From: Sthenelais limicola
Taxonomy: Eukaryota; Annelida; Polychaeta; Phyllodocida; Sigalionidae
Length of the DNA stretch: 64,000 bases
Assembly: GCA_942159475.1 (NCBI GenBank)
Contig: OW804096.1
Span: forward strand, 109,466,194-109,530,193
Direction: 5' to 3'
The translations under genes and the position numbers were made by a program. How positions within the stretch are numbered: the first letter of the stretch is position 1; every line of letters starts with the position of its first letter. The notes under the pieces are model-generated. The model saw only the letters and a list, made by a program, of their open reading frames with translations, did no database searches and was not told the origin of the DNA. Positions 30,101 through 39,315 of this stretch are shown piece by piece.

Positions 30101-33100
30101 TATACCTAAACATAATTAATATCGATAAAAATAAAATAATAACCAAGAGAACATACCAGAGGAGACGGTGGAATGGATCTGACCATTTGATTCACTGTGC
30201 TGAGCTAGTAGCATCTTACGAAGCGTTGGGCTGGGAGCTGATGCATCGCTCCTTTGGTAAGGTGACATCTCTCTCGAGTTAGGTGCCGCCTTAAATAATA
30301 ATACCAATCACTTTTATTTGACAAAGTAGCTTATATCTGATGGGTCACTTGCTTGAATTGTATTCAATTAAATTCAAATAGTCTTAAGGCTTGACAAAAG
30401 AGATTTTATCTATTCATTTACTTTCTCTGTAGTAGGTAGCATTATAAGAGCAAAGACATTCCTAGTTTCGTCCGTTTTTAGACGTTATAAAACTTAAATT
30501 CTGTAATGCATTGCATAGATCTATCGTTGTTGTGTTCAAATGTACTGCAGAAAATAGACTAGTTCTCTTGAGTCGGGGGCAAGACCAAGGGCAACTCTTA
30601 AGTGGTTCCAAAAAGAGATCAATTCTTATAGTCATGTAAGGACTCCTGAGATTAATCCCTCTACCCTCTCTGGAGAGGGATTAATCCTTATAGCTATATC
30701 TTAATTTTTGCTATGTTAGTCAAGTATTTTGTGCATTGAATTTGTCAGTCATGGATTTGATTAGGTCTCTAGTATAATTTTTATATTGCTTAAAATAGGG
30801 AATCTAATAATCATCTATGTAATTCAGAACCCCAGAAGGACTAAAGTGGTCCGAAACGTCGGGAATTGTACCACCATACTGAATAAAACCACCAAAAATA
30901 TATTAGCTGCCTTCTTCACATTCAAATCAACCAATCAACCGGGCAAAGACCAGTTTGTAGAGCGACCCCGATAAGATTATCTAATAATCATCTGTTCGTG
31001 TTTAATTTGGCAAGGCACACCTACACTAATATTTAAAGTGGACAGCATTCCGATGGTCAGACTAGAATAAAACGAGTAAAATAGTCTCGGAACGTTGCTA
31101 GCCGCTTTCAAGTAAATCGAATCCAGATAGTCACCGCGCGAGGGTAGGAGTGTTTAGCATGGTTAGTATTAGGCTATATTTATATATTAAATGTTTGTTA
31201 TCACCCCGCCCCCCCCCCCCCTCTCTCCTGCCCCCTCCTAGGGCTCCAACATGGTGGTGCCAATGGCGGTCAGCAGGTCCCAACGCATCCCCATAGGAAT
31301 AGTATAGGAATATCGAAAATCTATTTTAAAGCATAGATGGATTATTTCTTCGGACAAAACTTGGAGAGGACATAATATAATTGCGATTTGAGGGTAAGGA
31401 TGTTGGCTATCGGTATGTTTAATAGGAAAACGGCATGATCTCCGTGAGTTCTCTATAGACTAGGGTTTTGACTCTAAAAGCCTGGGGCAACGGAAATGAT
31501 TCAAAGTATGCCAGCTGCGCCCGCCTTTCTCAAGGCGGTTGACAGAAACCTATTATAGTACATAGAATTGTTTTTCTCTTATTTATGTGACTTATGTTGC
31601 ATGACATTTCTTTCTTAACACATTTTCTAATTTACAAAATTTAAGTTTTATAGTTCTTAATACATTTTTTTTAATTTCACAACAAAATAAACAGGCTATT
31701 TGGTAATAATATATGCATGTACATATATATGTACAGTATAATACATACATACATGTATACATGTTACCAGGTAGTAAGTTATACAAATAAAACCCTAAAA
31801 ATGTGCAAATGAAGTGTTTGAGCTTCTTTATCCTGCAAAAATATATGTATTCATATGAGATCTCGTCTCGTTTAAAATCTTGGAAGTCAAAACGGAAATC
31901 AAAACGATAGTGACATGTGATGTTGAAACGAAAATTAAAACGATACCGGTAGTGACCTGTGACTTTGAAACTAAAGTCAAAACGAAAATCGAAAGTGATT
32001 TTATTTTTTAAATGTGATGCACAATAACTTTGGAAACGAAAATGATTTTCTTTTTTAAAAATAAAACAGAATTTTACTTTTCATCACATCTTCCGTAGTT
32101 AACAGATTTATTATACAATAAAAAAATTGAGTCATAAATTTGAATTTTATCGGTAATCGTAGCAAAAAAACAGATTGGTTGCCATGATAACCCCACGTAA
32201 ATCACAAGTGAGATACACACTATGCGTAAATCTCTCTAGATACGTTGTTTTCAGAGCAATGTGTGTATGATAAATACATGATTATTAAAGGAAGAGGATG
32301 AACCGTAAGTTTTGGAACTTGTTGGGTTTTATTAGCACTATATCCAAATAGGCGTGCATTTGGACATTTCTATCCTTCATCAGGCCATATATAAATATAT
32401 ATATATACATCTAAAGGAATCCTTAATAGTTATTATAGTAGTATATAGTCTTATGAAATTCAATAACAAAATAATGACATAAAAACTAAGATACTATGAA
32501 CGAAGTTGATGTAAATAATGATTGCTTTGCTCGGACAGATGTTAAGTGCTGCTAATAAATATTTATCCCCACGTTAAATGTAAAATAAACTATGGCTAGT
32601 CTTACCTGCTTCGGCGGCCGCTCATTGACCGTGGTCGCAGAGGCCTGCAGACTGAACTGGGGACCAAACATTGGATTCTGGTATGAAAATAATACAGAAC
32701 AATATTGAAGTAACTTTGATGAAAAAGAATTCTGCCATTACAATCTTCCCTGATCAAGAAAGGGAACTTTTATTTTAAGTTTAAGAGATATGGTATTTTT
32801 TTTAACAAGATTAAATAAAAAGCATTCAAATAGACTGATTTGATAGGTTAAAAAGTGGGATTGAAATAAAAAGGTACAATAAAGTATTTGAAACGCTCGA
32901 GGGTTCATCTATTTAGAGTGGTAATGACAATATGTTATGAACTTATATATAAACCCGAAACAAGGGGAAAGCAGTTAAATGGAGCCATTCCAAAAGCCTT
33001 GACTGAGCTCGCATAGTTTACCAAATTATCAAATTATCCCCTGTACCACATTGGGCACTTTTTTTTATCATAGAAACATTGCTAATATGTGTCTAGCCAG

Positions 33101-34129
33101 ATGGTTTTGAGTTTTTTTTTGTTTAGAGCATGCCAGCCAACAATATCTATTTTGAAACTTTTAAAAGCAATACGTCCCAAATAAAGGCTATGTTTGAAAA
33201 GAAAAGAAACCAACTTTACATAGATAGATAAATAGATTCCCAAAAAATATTACCCTTTCTTCAAAGAAAGCACCACATAATATTATATTCATTGTGTATA
33301 TCACATGTCTCTCTTGACCAGATAATATTATGTCATATTCTCCAATAACATCGTTATTAACAGACTCAGACCACCAACAGAAAAGAATTCGAGACAAAAC
33401 TAATGATACACAAAACACAGCATGCATATAATTTAATGCTCAGAATGAAACGAAGCCTGAACAAAATCACAAGCCTCCTTTCATATATTACACAATATCC
33501 CTCCCATCAATATTGTTTAAGCACAAATTACAACGCGCTGTCTAGAAGGCAAGGTTTGTCAGTTCGCGGGACCATATAAATGTGCGGTTAGAAGGATCAT
33601 TTTGATAATAATTTGTTGCAATTTTGTAAGACAGTTGAACTGAACCAGGACGCCAAAACCTGGCTCAAACACAGAACTAATCGTACTGAATATACCTATA
33701 TTGTTGTTTTCGGATACGGGTCATCTCACCCGAACTATTAGCTAAAGATCAAGCGATCAAATCAACAAGTAATTTTTTTTAAGCAATTTGAACATAATGT
33801 TTAAAAGAAACTCGATAGCAATAGCGAGAATAGAAGTACGAAACTGATAAATGCAAGAAAAAGATGAAGTTGAATGAATCACATCAAAAGATTAAATGGT
33901 GAAATCATGAAACAAATATTGTTCTGTGGACTAAAATGTGATTTATTTGCATAATTAAATTCGCCAGTTAAAGCCTTCAAGAGCGCGTGATAATGAGCAT
34001 ACCAAATAAGGAAAAATAGCCAGTATTCAAGATGTGTTCAATACACTCAAGCACACTAACACACGGTCATGATTAAACCCGCCAGTATGAAGTAACCCTA
34101 CCTTAGTAGTTTTCAATGGACGGGACATG
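2980..34129 (-). CDS. LRRC49: LRRC49 (tubulin polyglutamylase complex subunit), 5' nine exons, partial
   Basis: Nine minus-strand exons splice in phase: 34129-34103, 32677-32606, 30289-30157, 28796-28542, 17745-17640, 13893-13690, 12697-12631, 9552-9409 and 3041-2980. All have AG acceptors and GT donors, and the joined frame is open for 356 codons. Residues 1-163 are a Ser-rich, probably disordered N-terminus. A segment ending NPDRLNLDRRRL leads into about seven SDS22-type leucine-rich repeats of about 22 residues, including LIFLDLYDNQI, LDVLDLHGNM and LQRLFLSFNEI. These match vertebrate LRRC49 closely as I recall it. In vertebrates LRRC49 is a non-catalytic subunit (PGs4/p79) of the TTLL1 tubulin polyglutamylase complex acting on axonemal, centriolar and neuronal microtubules. 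Human LRRC49 is about 686 residues, so roughly half the gene lies beyond position 1. The start is ATG at 34129; a 5' non-coding exon cannot be excluded. Confidence 0.93.
4436..4766. repeat. 60-bp minisatellite, about five copies
   Basis: Direct repeats of a 60-bp unit containing CTGCATGAAACAATGCTGAA and GGATTGTGCAGTACATTCAT. The three central copies are in exact 60-bp register; the first and last carry a short extra segment (TTTGACCGTACATTC). Open frames across it on the minus strand are produced by the repeat (60 is a multiple of three) and are not taken as a gene. It sits in an LRRC49 intron. Confidence 0.9.
7255..7345. repeat. Short AT-rich tandem repeat
   Basis: Three imperfect copies of a unit of about 25 bp containing TAATATATT and TTTAAGG, within an LRRC49 intron. 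Confidence 0.7.
7687..7979. mobile_element. Non-autonomous DNA transposon (MITE), CAG...CTG ends, ACTTGCCC family
   Basis: A 293-bp element bounded by inverted ends CAGGGCTCGAAAAA and TTTTTCGAGCCCTG. Inside, the word ACTTGCCC or its complement GGGCAAGT occurs about nine times, several times back to back as hairpins (for example ACTTGCCCATTGGGCAAGT). CAG...CTG termini with clustered subterminal words suggest a hAT-like element. The flanks share only GTTA, so no clean target-site duplication is claimed. No transposase is present. Confidence 0.75.
8072..8141 (+). repeat. Dispersed repeat, copy 1
   Basis: About 70 bp (AACCTTGCAATAATTACACA and following) is repeated at 21194-21263 in the same orientation with a few differences. 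Element type unknown. Confidence 0.7.
8772..8806 (+). repeat. Short dispersed repeat, copy 1
   Basis: About 35 bp containing CACCCATACGGAAAAGATG and CCCAGTGACCA recurs at 19627-19660. The 118-codon open frame around it (8527-8883) has no recognisable domain. Confidence 0.65.
9409..9552 (-). CDS. LRRC49: LRRC49 coding exon 8 (LRRs 4-6)
   Basis: A 144-nt exon, exactly 48 codons, phase 0 at both ends. The acceptor is TTGCTAATAG and the donor GTG|GTAAGT. It encodes ISQVENLSHLSELRVLNLAG, then a repeat ending ALTELNLRRNRIRTV. These are typical 22-residue SDS22-like repeats. Confidence 0.95.
11943..12156. mobile_element. MITE, GGTCTC family, copy 1
   Basis: Begins CAGTGTGCAACATA and ends near TATGTTGCATAAG, where the copy at 35645-35917 ends TATGTTGCACACTG. 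The word GAGACC/GGTCTC, usually as part of GAGACCGACG or its complement, recurs about eight times in both orientations. The open frame across it is incidental. No transposase. Confidence 0.75.
12631..12697 (-). CDS. LRRC49: LRRC49 coding exon 7 (LRR 3-4)
   Basis: A 67-nt exon with acceptor GCATTTCAG and donor ATG|GTAAAC. It encodes IQRIENLEPLTKLDVL then DLHGNM, joining in phase to exons 6 and 8. A (CTTTT)n pyrimidine run starts about 20 nt downstream of the donor on the coding strand. Confidence 0.93.
13159..13222 (+). repeat. 32-bp direct duplication
   Basis: Two adjacent copies of a unit containing AATTTATGGGACTGAGACAT. A similar small duplication (ACTTCCTACATCAAA) lies about 45 bp further on. 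Intronic. Confidence 0.8.
13690..13893 (-). CDS. LRRC49: LRRC49 coding exon 6 (LRRs 1-3)
   Basis: A 204-nt exon with acceptor CTTTTTGCAG and donor AACAG|GTTCGT. It encodes RRLAVCPNLEGEEQLRLL onward through LRVLMLGKN, with one base in and two bases out. It contains the first two complete SDS22-type repeats and the start of the third. This is the most recognisable LRRC49 block in the window. Confidence 0.95.
14601..15098 (+). repeat. 500-bp polypurine (GA-rich) tract
   Basis: Nearly uninterrupted G/A on the plus strand for about 500 bases, made of irregular GGGAGAGG/GAGGGGG words. Overlapping frames on both strands are compositional artefacts encoding Gly/Arg/Glu or Pro/Ser/Leu. As the template is the minus-strand gene LRRC49, the tract appears as polypyrimidine in the pre-mRNA, about 700 nt upstream of exon 6. 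Confidence 0.9.
17132..17260. mobile_element. TA-flanked palindromic MITE
   Basis: A near-palindrome of about 129 bp. The ends CCTAATAGCAC and GTGCCATTAGG are flanked by TA on both sides. The inner arms GTTTGTAATCGATC and GATCGATTACAAAC flank inverted TTGGGTCAAA and TTTTGACCCAA. TA flanks suggest a Tc1/mariner-type MITE. Half of a related copy lies at about 20910-20985. Confidence 0.65.
17640..17745 (-). CDS. LRRC49: LRRC49 coding exon 5
   Basis: A 106-nt exon with acceptor TTTTTTTCAG and donor GATAG|GTAGGC. It encodes DRVIFAENPACPG through NPDRLNLD, with split codons completing Gly at the 5' end and Arg at the 3' end. The tail motif (E-R-x4-DRLNLDR) corresponds to the conserved segment just before the first leucine-rich repeat of LRRC49. 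Introns of about 10.8 kb and 3.7 kb flank it. Confidence 0.88.
19627..20030 (+). repeat. Degenerate tandem repeat region
   Basis: Irregular repeats of words such as CAATGGACACACAA, GGCCAGGTCCTTCAATGG and GACTAGTGGGAAAATT. The last word, with about 35 bp of context, occurs twice about 135 bp apart. The 122-codon plus-strand frame here is repeat-derived; I do not call it a gene. Confidence 0.7.
20440..20915. repeat. Array of near-palindromes GAGCTAACCGTTAGCTC
   Basis: Seven or more copies of a palindromic word of the form GAGCTAAC-x-GTTAGCTC, each usually next to CAGCTCTACTAAGAAGG or GCTCAAGTGGT. Spacing is about 60 bp at the left and about 50 bp at the right. Copies at about 20568 and 20722 are almost perfect palindromes. 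Intronic. Confidence 0.85.
20910..20985. mobile_element. Half copy of the TA-flanked MITE
   Basis: Shares the arm TCGATTACAAACCTCCAT and the TTTGACCCAA segment with the right half of the element at 17132-17260. The left half is missing or has decayed. Confidence 0.55.
21194..21263 (+). repeat. Dispersed repeat, copy 2
   Basis: Second copy of the sequence at 8072-8141, same orientation. Confidence 0.7.
22047..22877. mobile_element. TTAA-flanked MITE (piggyBac-like), complete
   Basis: An 823-bp body between TTAA at 22047-22050 and TTAA at 22874-22877. The terminal inverted repeats are identical for 18 bp (GGTGACTCAGTAGTGATT and its complement). TTAA target duplications are the hallmark of piggyBac elements, although the GGTG terminus is not the usual CCC start. 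No transposase frame is present. A second, inverted copy lies at 26205-27134. Confidence 0.8.
23031..23131 (+). repeat. (CATA)n microsatellite
   Basis: About 15 perfect CATA units followed by degenerate CATACA/CATTCATA units, immediately upstream of the LINE fragment. Confidence 0.9.
23262..24118 (+). mobile_element. 5'-truncated non-LTR retrotransposon (LINE) 3' end
   Basis: An open frame from about 23,281 to 23,876 encodes the C-terminal end of a LINE reverse transcriptase. It starts FKYLGSLLD, continues with ILPHLEFNSCFLDMAN and LERVQKRGLRIATLSGR, and ends SRWNALPKKIKEE...FKTKALAHL. After the TAG stop come about 230 nt of 3' UTR, AATAAA at 24098 and a 9-A tail at 24110-24118. The endonuclease and catalytic RT core are absent, so this copy is dead on arrival. 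The pattern fits the CR1/L2/Jockey assemblage; I cannot name the clade. It lies between the two inverted MITE copies. Confidence 0.82.
24127..24196 (+). repeat. (AG)n microsatellite
   Basis: About 70 bp of AG repeat with two interruptions, a few bases after the LINE poly(A) tail. A (GGA)n tract follows at about 24329-24371. Confidence 0.95.
25685..25828 (-). other. Possible orphan exon, unassigned
   Basis: A 144-nt minus-strand segment with a good acceptor (TTACTTATTTTAG) and a donor AACAG|GTGATC. It is open throughout, encoding a peptide with LYTMLLRNLGTFLSSVF and a downstream PHCSLGDVDSD. Its phases (one base in, two out) do not fit between LRRC49 exons 4 and 5, so it is not part of that gene as modelled. 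It lies inside the MITE/LINE cluster and could be a captured or transposon-derived exon, or chance. Confidence 0.22.
26205..27134. mobile_element. Inverted, end-degraded second copy of the TTAA-flanked MITE
   Basis: The reverse complement aligns along its length with 22078-22860. Shared landmarks are the GTAACGGGTTGCGCG end, GAATATCAGCATTATGCAGA, and the TTGACATGAAATAATGATTA region. The terminal repeats are not preserved, so this copy is older or truncated. A further short fragment (GAATATCAGCATAATGCAGA) lies at about 25915-25960. Confidence 0.75.
28542..28796 (-). CDS. LRRC49: LRRC49 coding exon 4
   Basis: A 255-nt exon with acceptor TTTCCAACCACCTTCAG and donor CCAG|GTATAA. It starts with two bases of a split codon and ends with one, matching exons 3 and 5. 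It encodes 84 residues rich in Ser, Gly and Ala, ending RAPVYLP. A second possible donor 12 nt downstream (28530, CTAG|GTGGC) keeps the same phase and would add four residues. The open frame runs on beyond the donor but loses family resemblance. Confidence 0.8.
30157..30289 (-). CDS. LRRC49: LRRC49 coding exon 3
   Basis: A 133-nt exon, phase 0 in and one base over at the 3' end. The acceptor (TATTTAAG) is weak; the donor is CTG|GTATGT. It encodes 44 residues, AAPNSREMSPYQR through STVSS, and the split codon with exon 4 gives Asp. Ser/Pro-rich and probably disordered. Confidence 0.72.
30815..30910 (+). repeat. Retroelement 3'-end-like relic with GTCCGAAACGTC
   Basis: Contains the hairpin GGACTAAAGTGGTCC followed directly by GAAACGTCGGG and then AATAAAACC. 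Sequences of this form recur at the ends of Penelope-like and related retroelements in many animals. No coding remnant is attached here. Confidence 0.4.
32300..32400 (-). repeat. Retroelement 3'-end-like relic with CTGATGAAGG
   Basis: On the minus strand, GGCCTGATGAAGGATAGAAA is followed by CCAAATGCACGCC, then AATAAAACCCAACAAGTTCC. The CTGATGAAGG...AATAAA layout resembles the relic at 30815-30910 in type but not in sequence. Confidence 0.4.
32606..32677 (-). CDS. LRRC49: LRRC49 coding exon 2
   Basis: A 72-nt exon, phase 0 at both ends. The acceptor ends CATACCAG and the donor is CAG|GTAAGA. It encodes 24 residues beginning NPMFGPQFSLQ and ending ERPPKQ. It is low-complexity N-terminal sequence of the kind that varies between LRRC49 orthologues. 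Confidence 0.75.
34103..34129 (-). CDS. LRRC49: LRRC49 coding exon 1 (start codon)
   Basis: ATG at 34129 begins a nine-codon exon, MSRPLKTTK, ending at a phase-0 donor AAG|GTAGGG. The next exon is also phase 0. This is the weakest of the exon calls because it is so short, but the ATG, donor and phase all agree with the downstream exon. Confidence 0.7.
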   Translation of the reverse strand, partial: HVPSIENY

Positions 34130-35644
34130 TTCACATTCAAAACTGGAAAATAACCCCAGTCTGTTTCAAAGGCGTGTATTAGACAATTCTATGGAGGGGT
34201 GGGGAAATACGATCACTCACAAAGAAAGGGGGTTGTACAAGACTTAACGTGAATCCATCTGAAATAGAACCTACTCATTAGTAAATAAGAATACAAGCAT
34301 TAAACTCCCAAGCATTAGCTTTAAACGATTGTTCTCTGGAATAAAACAGTAATCAGCCCTCAAGGCATATATCCCGTGTTGAGCCCAAACCTAAATACAT
34401 AGCACCTTCTTTGCCTTCTCCGGAGGGATTAGGGTCACTTGTGTAAAACGGAATGGATGGGCCATGCTGAGTCATCCCAGGGTGGATATTCACCAATATG
34501 AAACGTACACTTCAATCAATGTATGTTCCATAAAAATTTACAATGGCATTCGAGGCAACTTCATGAAGTAAAAGTATTCCTTCTCAAGTCAAATCCGAAT
34601 AATGTAAACGAAGATCTATTGTGTGAATTCAGAGGCATAATGAGTGTAATCCAGTGAATGATGAACTGAGAAGATTTGATGCACTAGCTAAAACATAGCT
34701 CCGACATTAATCAATATGCCCTAGCTTAGAGACATGACGAATCATGTTATTGTGTTTGGACCGCCACCAAAAATTCCTGAACATTGCAGTTTAGATAGCA
34801 TAAAAAATGTCCTCGGTCATATCCCATTCGGTCCCCACCCTAGAGCGCTCGCAGAAAGCAGCATTGTCCAGCATGTTTTGTTATAGTCTCAAATCGGTTA
34901 TGTAGAAAGCACTGGCATCGCAGGTAAATGGGTCGTAGAAGATCATTAACGTCAGGTGGTCACCGCCACCCTACCACTATAACCACCTTAACTCCACTTC
35001 CAGCACGCCACTTATAGCACAAGAGGACTGGTGAGCAATTCTATGTTTATTCCACAGAACGAGACTCTTATATAGTTATGTGGTTTATTCCTACAGCAAA
35101 AATGTTCGATCACAGAGCTGAGAATGGGAGAGAATAAATTACTTATAAATTTAACACCAGTGCATATATTAGGGTAAAACGGATCGTGTACGTATTAGTA
35201 CAGGTGTTTTCCTATCATAGCACACCACCTGTGTTATTTTTTATGTTCGGACTAATACTACCAACAGAGGAAATAGAACCCGGTTTTGCAACGATAAGAT
35301 CGCTGCCATCTAATGAACTCCCCATACCGAATACGAAGTTAATTAAATCAACACTGAAGAACATGAATAGAAAACCTAGCTATCGGCACAATTTATTATG
35401 AACATATTCAAGTGTAGGCAATTGAACGATTCAATCAAATTTAATGATATTTATACCCTTTTTCTCAAGTTTATTGAATCTAGGGTGGACCTAACGCCAA
35501 AAAAGTAAGTGTGTTTCCGATTTATCCAGCTTAAAACTAGGATGGGCGGGGGTAACTTTTTTTCTTTTTTTTAGGAAGCCACCTGTTGTTTTAACAAAAG
35601 AAACGTGCCTTCCAGGTTATATAGGAAAACTTGTTCTCCTGCTT

Positions 35645-35917
35645 CAGTGTGCAACATAACTCAGAGACCGACGCCCAGGTCTCCATTGAATTTGTGTCGG
35701 TCTCTGATATTGATATTAGGCTGAGTCCGACTGTCTCCAATGTAATGAACAAGTGATAACATTATCTTGTCTAACTTTTCTTATTCTGGGTTATTTTTTA
35801 ATTACCATATTAATACCCCCATTTTTTTGGTCTCTGTAAAATCCTGTCGGTCTCCACTGTTACAATTTGACAGAGACCGATGGTCTCTGGTCTCCCAATT
35901 CACTATGTTGCACACTG
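35645..35917. mobile_element. MITE, GGTCTC family, copy 2 with target duplication
   Basis: Perfect 14-bp ends CAGTGTGCAACATA and TATGTTGCACACTG. The bases CTGCTT flank it directly on both sides (35639-35644 and 35918-35923), a probable target-site duplication. Repeated GAGACCGACG/CGGTCTC words match copy 1 at 11943-12156, with about 50 bp of extra central sequence. No transposase. Confidence 0.82.
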
Positions 35918-36294
35918 CTGCTTTTATTACATTTTTTGGCAAAAAAAAAATCCACACACAAAATGCATAGTCCAAAAATGTTAGGGTGTGTGTGTGGGGG
36001 GGGTCTAGGGTGGTGTAAATCGGAAACACACCTGTTTGTGTGTGGGGGGGGGGGGTGCTAATACAAAGAATATGTATCAACAAAAGTCGGAAACAACTAT
36101 ATGCATTCATTTCCTCTATCTCCCTTCAAAATAGTTAAGTTGAAGAACCTCAGACGCACACCTAAAAGCATTCTTCAGAACAATTCTAAACAACAAATTT
36201 GTTCATTTTATTAATTACTGTTTTGTGATAACACGTATTGATGATTTGTTTTCCTCTGCATAAATTCATCATTAATTTCAATGAAAGAGCGTTA

Positions 36295-36819
36295 CAGGTG
36301 TAGCAGTTCTAATGTACCCCCCGGTATAACTAACCTAGGCCTAATGTACCGGAGTACATTTGACCTAGGTCCAATGTACCCCCGGGGGTACTTTAAACCT
36401 AGGTTGGATATACCCCCTCCAGTTTCAATGTACCCCCGGTGTAAATTAGACCTAGGTCGAATGTACCCACGCCAGGTTCAAAGTACCCCCAAGGTGGAAA
36501 TTATATTTTATTTTCCACAAGCAATGGAACAATATTTTCAGTAATAGGTGCCGTGTTAAGGTCTGCCTTTTTTCAGGTGTATAGGGATTATAGTCCTAGA
36601 CATATTTAGCACTAGTCATCGGATATGACCATCTCTTCTAAAGTTTTCTCAATATATTCTTTTTTGTTTGATTGAAGTTTGCTGAATAATTGTTGGTGAA
36701 AGATTATCAATGAAAACAAAGGGGGGTAATTTGAACCTAGAGGGGGTCATTTAAACCTAAGGTCTAAATTACCGGGGGCTATATTAGATGAGGGGAGTAA
36801 TTTAGAACTGTTACACCGG
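36295..36819. mobile_element. MITE, TGTACCCC/ACCTAGG family
   Basis: The left end CAGGTGTAGCAGTTCTAA pairs with TTAGAACTGTTACACCGG at the right. The left third has repeated TGTACCCCC and GACCTAGG words; the right third has the matching inverse words (GGGGGTAATTT, GAACCTAG). The open frame across the left part is a product of the repeats. Confidence 0.65.
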
Positions 36820-38118
36820 TGCTGGTTAGGTCTTAGTATTTGCCCAACACTGTTGCCACAAATAGTTTATGTTGGCCTAAAGGCCATATCTTAAAACGGC
36901 CCAGCTTTGAAAACCTTAACGATATGAATCCCAAGTGATATGTCGAAGGAGCAATCAAGCGGAATAAATTCTTCATGAGTGTTGATGTGAATTATGCTTA
37001 AGTTCTTACGTGTCTGGGTCGCGTGTACTGTTTTGGCATAAGCTGCCAATATTGAGTTAATGAATCAATAAATTGCCGATGTTACAACGCCAGTAAGGTC
37101 AAGTGTGCTTTCTTATGAAATCACCATGCGTAGGTCTAATGTTTCAGGTTTAATAAAATTCTGTAACCCTTTGAAAGGTTTTAAATGGATTATTTATATG
37201 CATAATAGATGACGATTTCTGACAAAGATGTATATCTGCCTGGAGGCATATATGGATAATTTGGTGGAATACTTTATGAGATTTGCTCCGTTTAATTCAT
37301 CTTTGAATATATAAATAGACGTGATTTGATTAAAGCCTGCATCAAATGATAAATAACTCAAGTATCCTGGTGCTATAATTCGGAAGTCAGGTGAATCGCT
37401 ATTTTCAGTTCAGCAAAGATGCCCCCAAGAGGTTCGATATTCTATAAGACTATTAAATCAATCATCCCTCGCAGAAAATGTCCTACAATTGCAGTTAACG
37501 ATGTTGTGCGATAAATTCAACAAACGGTTGCCACAATTAAGTTTGGAATTTCGGGATGACAGCGAACATTGAGAACCAATTCAAGTCCGAGGACAGTGGC
37601 AACACCAAACTGTTTTCAACCCGGTTTACTACTGAGTATTGTCTTACGAAAGACTAGTACTGTGAAGATATAGCTATAGTGATAAATACTCTATTTAATC
37701 TTATAAATTAAATAATAATAAAGCAAGTCGACAGGTCATTCATAAAGCCACTTCGAGGAATATCAATCACACTTTCGTATGCACATCATGTTAATTCTAC
37801 GTTCTTTTGCATTGATTTGATTAAACATACTTTTCGAGAAGTACCACTAGATGGCGGCTCTGTGATTCGTTTTCACCAGAGAGCTTTAATAGTTCTGTTT
37901 TCGCTTTTCCAGACCACTGCAGATAAGTTTAGCTCTCATGCAGTGTCCAAGATAGATTTGAAGATAATCTTCGGACATTTGGTTTGGTTGGCTGGTTTAT
38001 ACTCTAACCCACTGAACAGTGAAACTCATATCAGGCCGGGGAAGTGCATGGATGATGGAGTGATATTTGAATTGAGTATGTATCTTACCTATTGTGGGAG
38101 ATATAGGCACCCTATCTA

Positions 38119-38227
38119 CAATCCTAGGCTGTCCAGCCTCTGAAAAACCCGGACCCCAATGCTAGCCTATACCGGTACTCTTTGAAGTCTGGGTCCTACA
38201 GAGGCTGGACAGGGTGTAGGACTAGGT
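38119..38227. repeat. Inverted repeat (hairpin) of about 100 bp
   Basis: CTGTCCAGCCTCTG and its exact complement CAGAGGCTGGACAG flank a centre of about 60 bp, with further matching (ACCCGGACCC against GGGTCC) inside. Probably a small MITE; no target duplication was identified. Confidence 0.65.
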
Positions 38228-38917
38228 ACGCTACATATTTAGTATAGTCAGAGCTATTAATAGTAAATCAAGTTAATAGAATTATATAGCTCTGGCAGAA
38301 CTTGGCTGTTAGTCTTATACTTATATATATGCACTTGTCAATCGAAATCCCCGATTTCCCAGGGCAAGAATTTTTTGCAAATCCGCGCCCCCATTGGGCA
38401 CATTTTTCTCATTATCTTTGTTAATTAATTATATAAACACTGGCGGTTATCCCCCACACCCACCCCACACCCCGGGCCACCTCTTGATACTTCGGTAAAC
38501 TACAGGAAATCCCCGCCTGCGTGGTGACTCTGCCAACCCCACCCCACCCACACCCACCCCCGGTCACACCCACACACATACCCCCGGGTGTGGGGGTGGG
38601 GGCCGGGTTGCAATTGACAATTGACAATTGTATTGCATTATAATAAACAAGAGAGGAAGCAATCTTATGAGTATGATATCGTATACATCCATTGGAGAAG
38701 TTTCTCAATATATTGATATTACTACGTTAACATACCATTGATTGAATTAATCCTGAAAAAATAATGGAATAACAGTCATCGCATCCCATGAGAAGGGTAC
38801 GCCTACCAGCAGTAGGATATTTGTCAACAGACGTTGAGAGGCATGCAGCTTGGAATCTAATTCATCAAGTGCAGAGGGTGATAGCATTTAGGGACAGTTC
38901 ATAATTAACCACTAGGG

Positions 38918-39315
38918 GGGGGGGGCGAATTTTTTTTTGCGAAAAATTCTTGCGAAAAATTGATTGACCCACTACCGATCTATAGGCCCTACCCCCTTAA
39001 AGTCTTGTGCAAAATGTCTCCCCCCCCCCCCCCCCCCCTTGAAAGTTTGTGCAAAATCGCATGGCCCCATCCCGCTAGGGCCCTGCATCATTGTAGTTTT
39101 GTGTCTTTACTTTATATCTGCATGCTGTAATTTTAAAATATGCCTTCTAAACACCCCCCCCCCCCCCCCTTTTGACCAATGACAATGATCAGCTCCCGAA
39201 GGTCCCCTTTTTACTTATAATCAGCTCCCGAAGGATCTTTTCATGTTAACCAGCTCCCGAAGGGACGTCCCCAATTTTTACCTGCCGTGCCCCCCCCCCC
39301 CCCCCCCCCGCCGAC
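38918..39315 (+). repeat. Poly-C/poly-G cluster with CAGCTCCCGAAGG repeats
   Basis: Three poly-C runs of about 17-21 bases and one poly-G run occur within 400 bp. There are three copies of CAGCTCCCGAAGG and two of TTTGTGCAAAAT-like words. No coding content seen. Confidence 0.75.
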
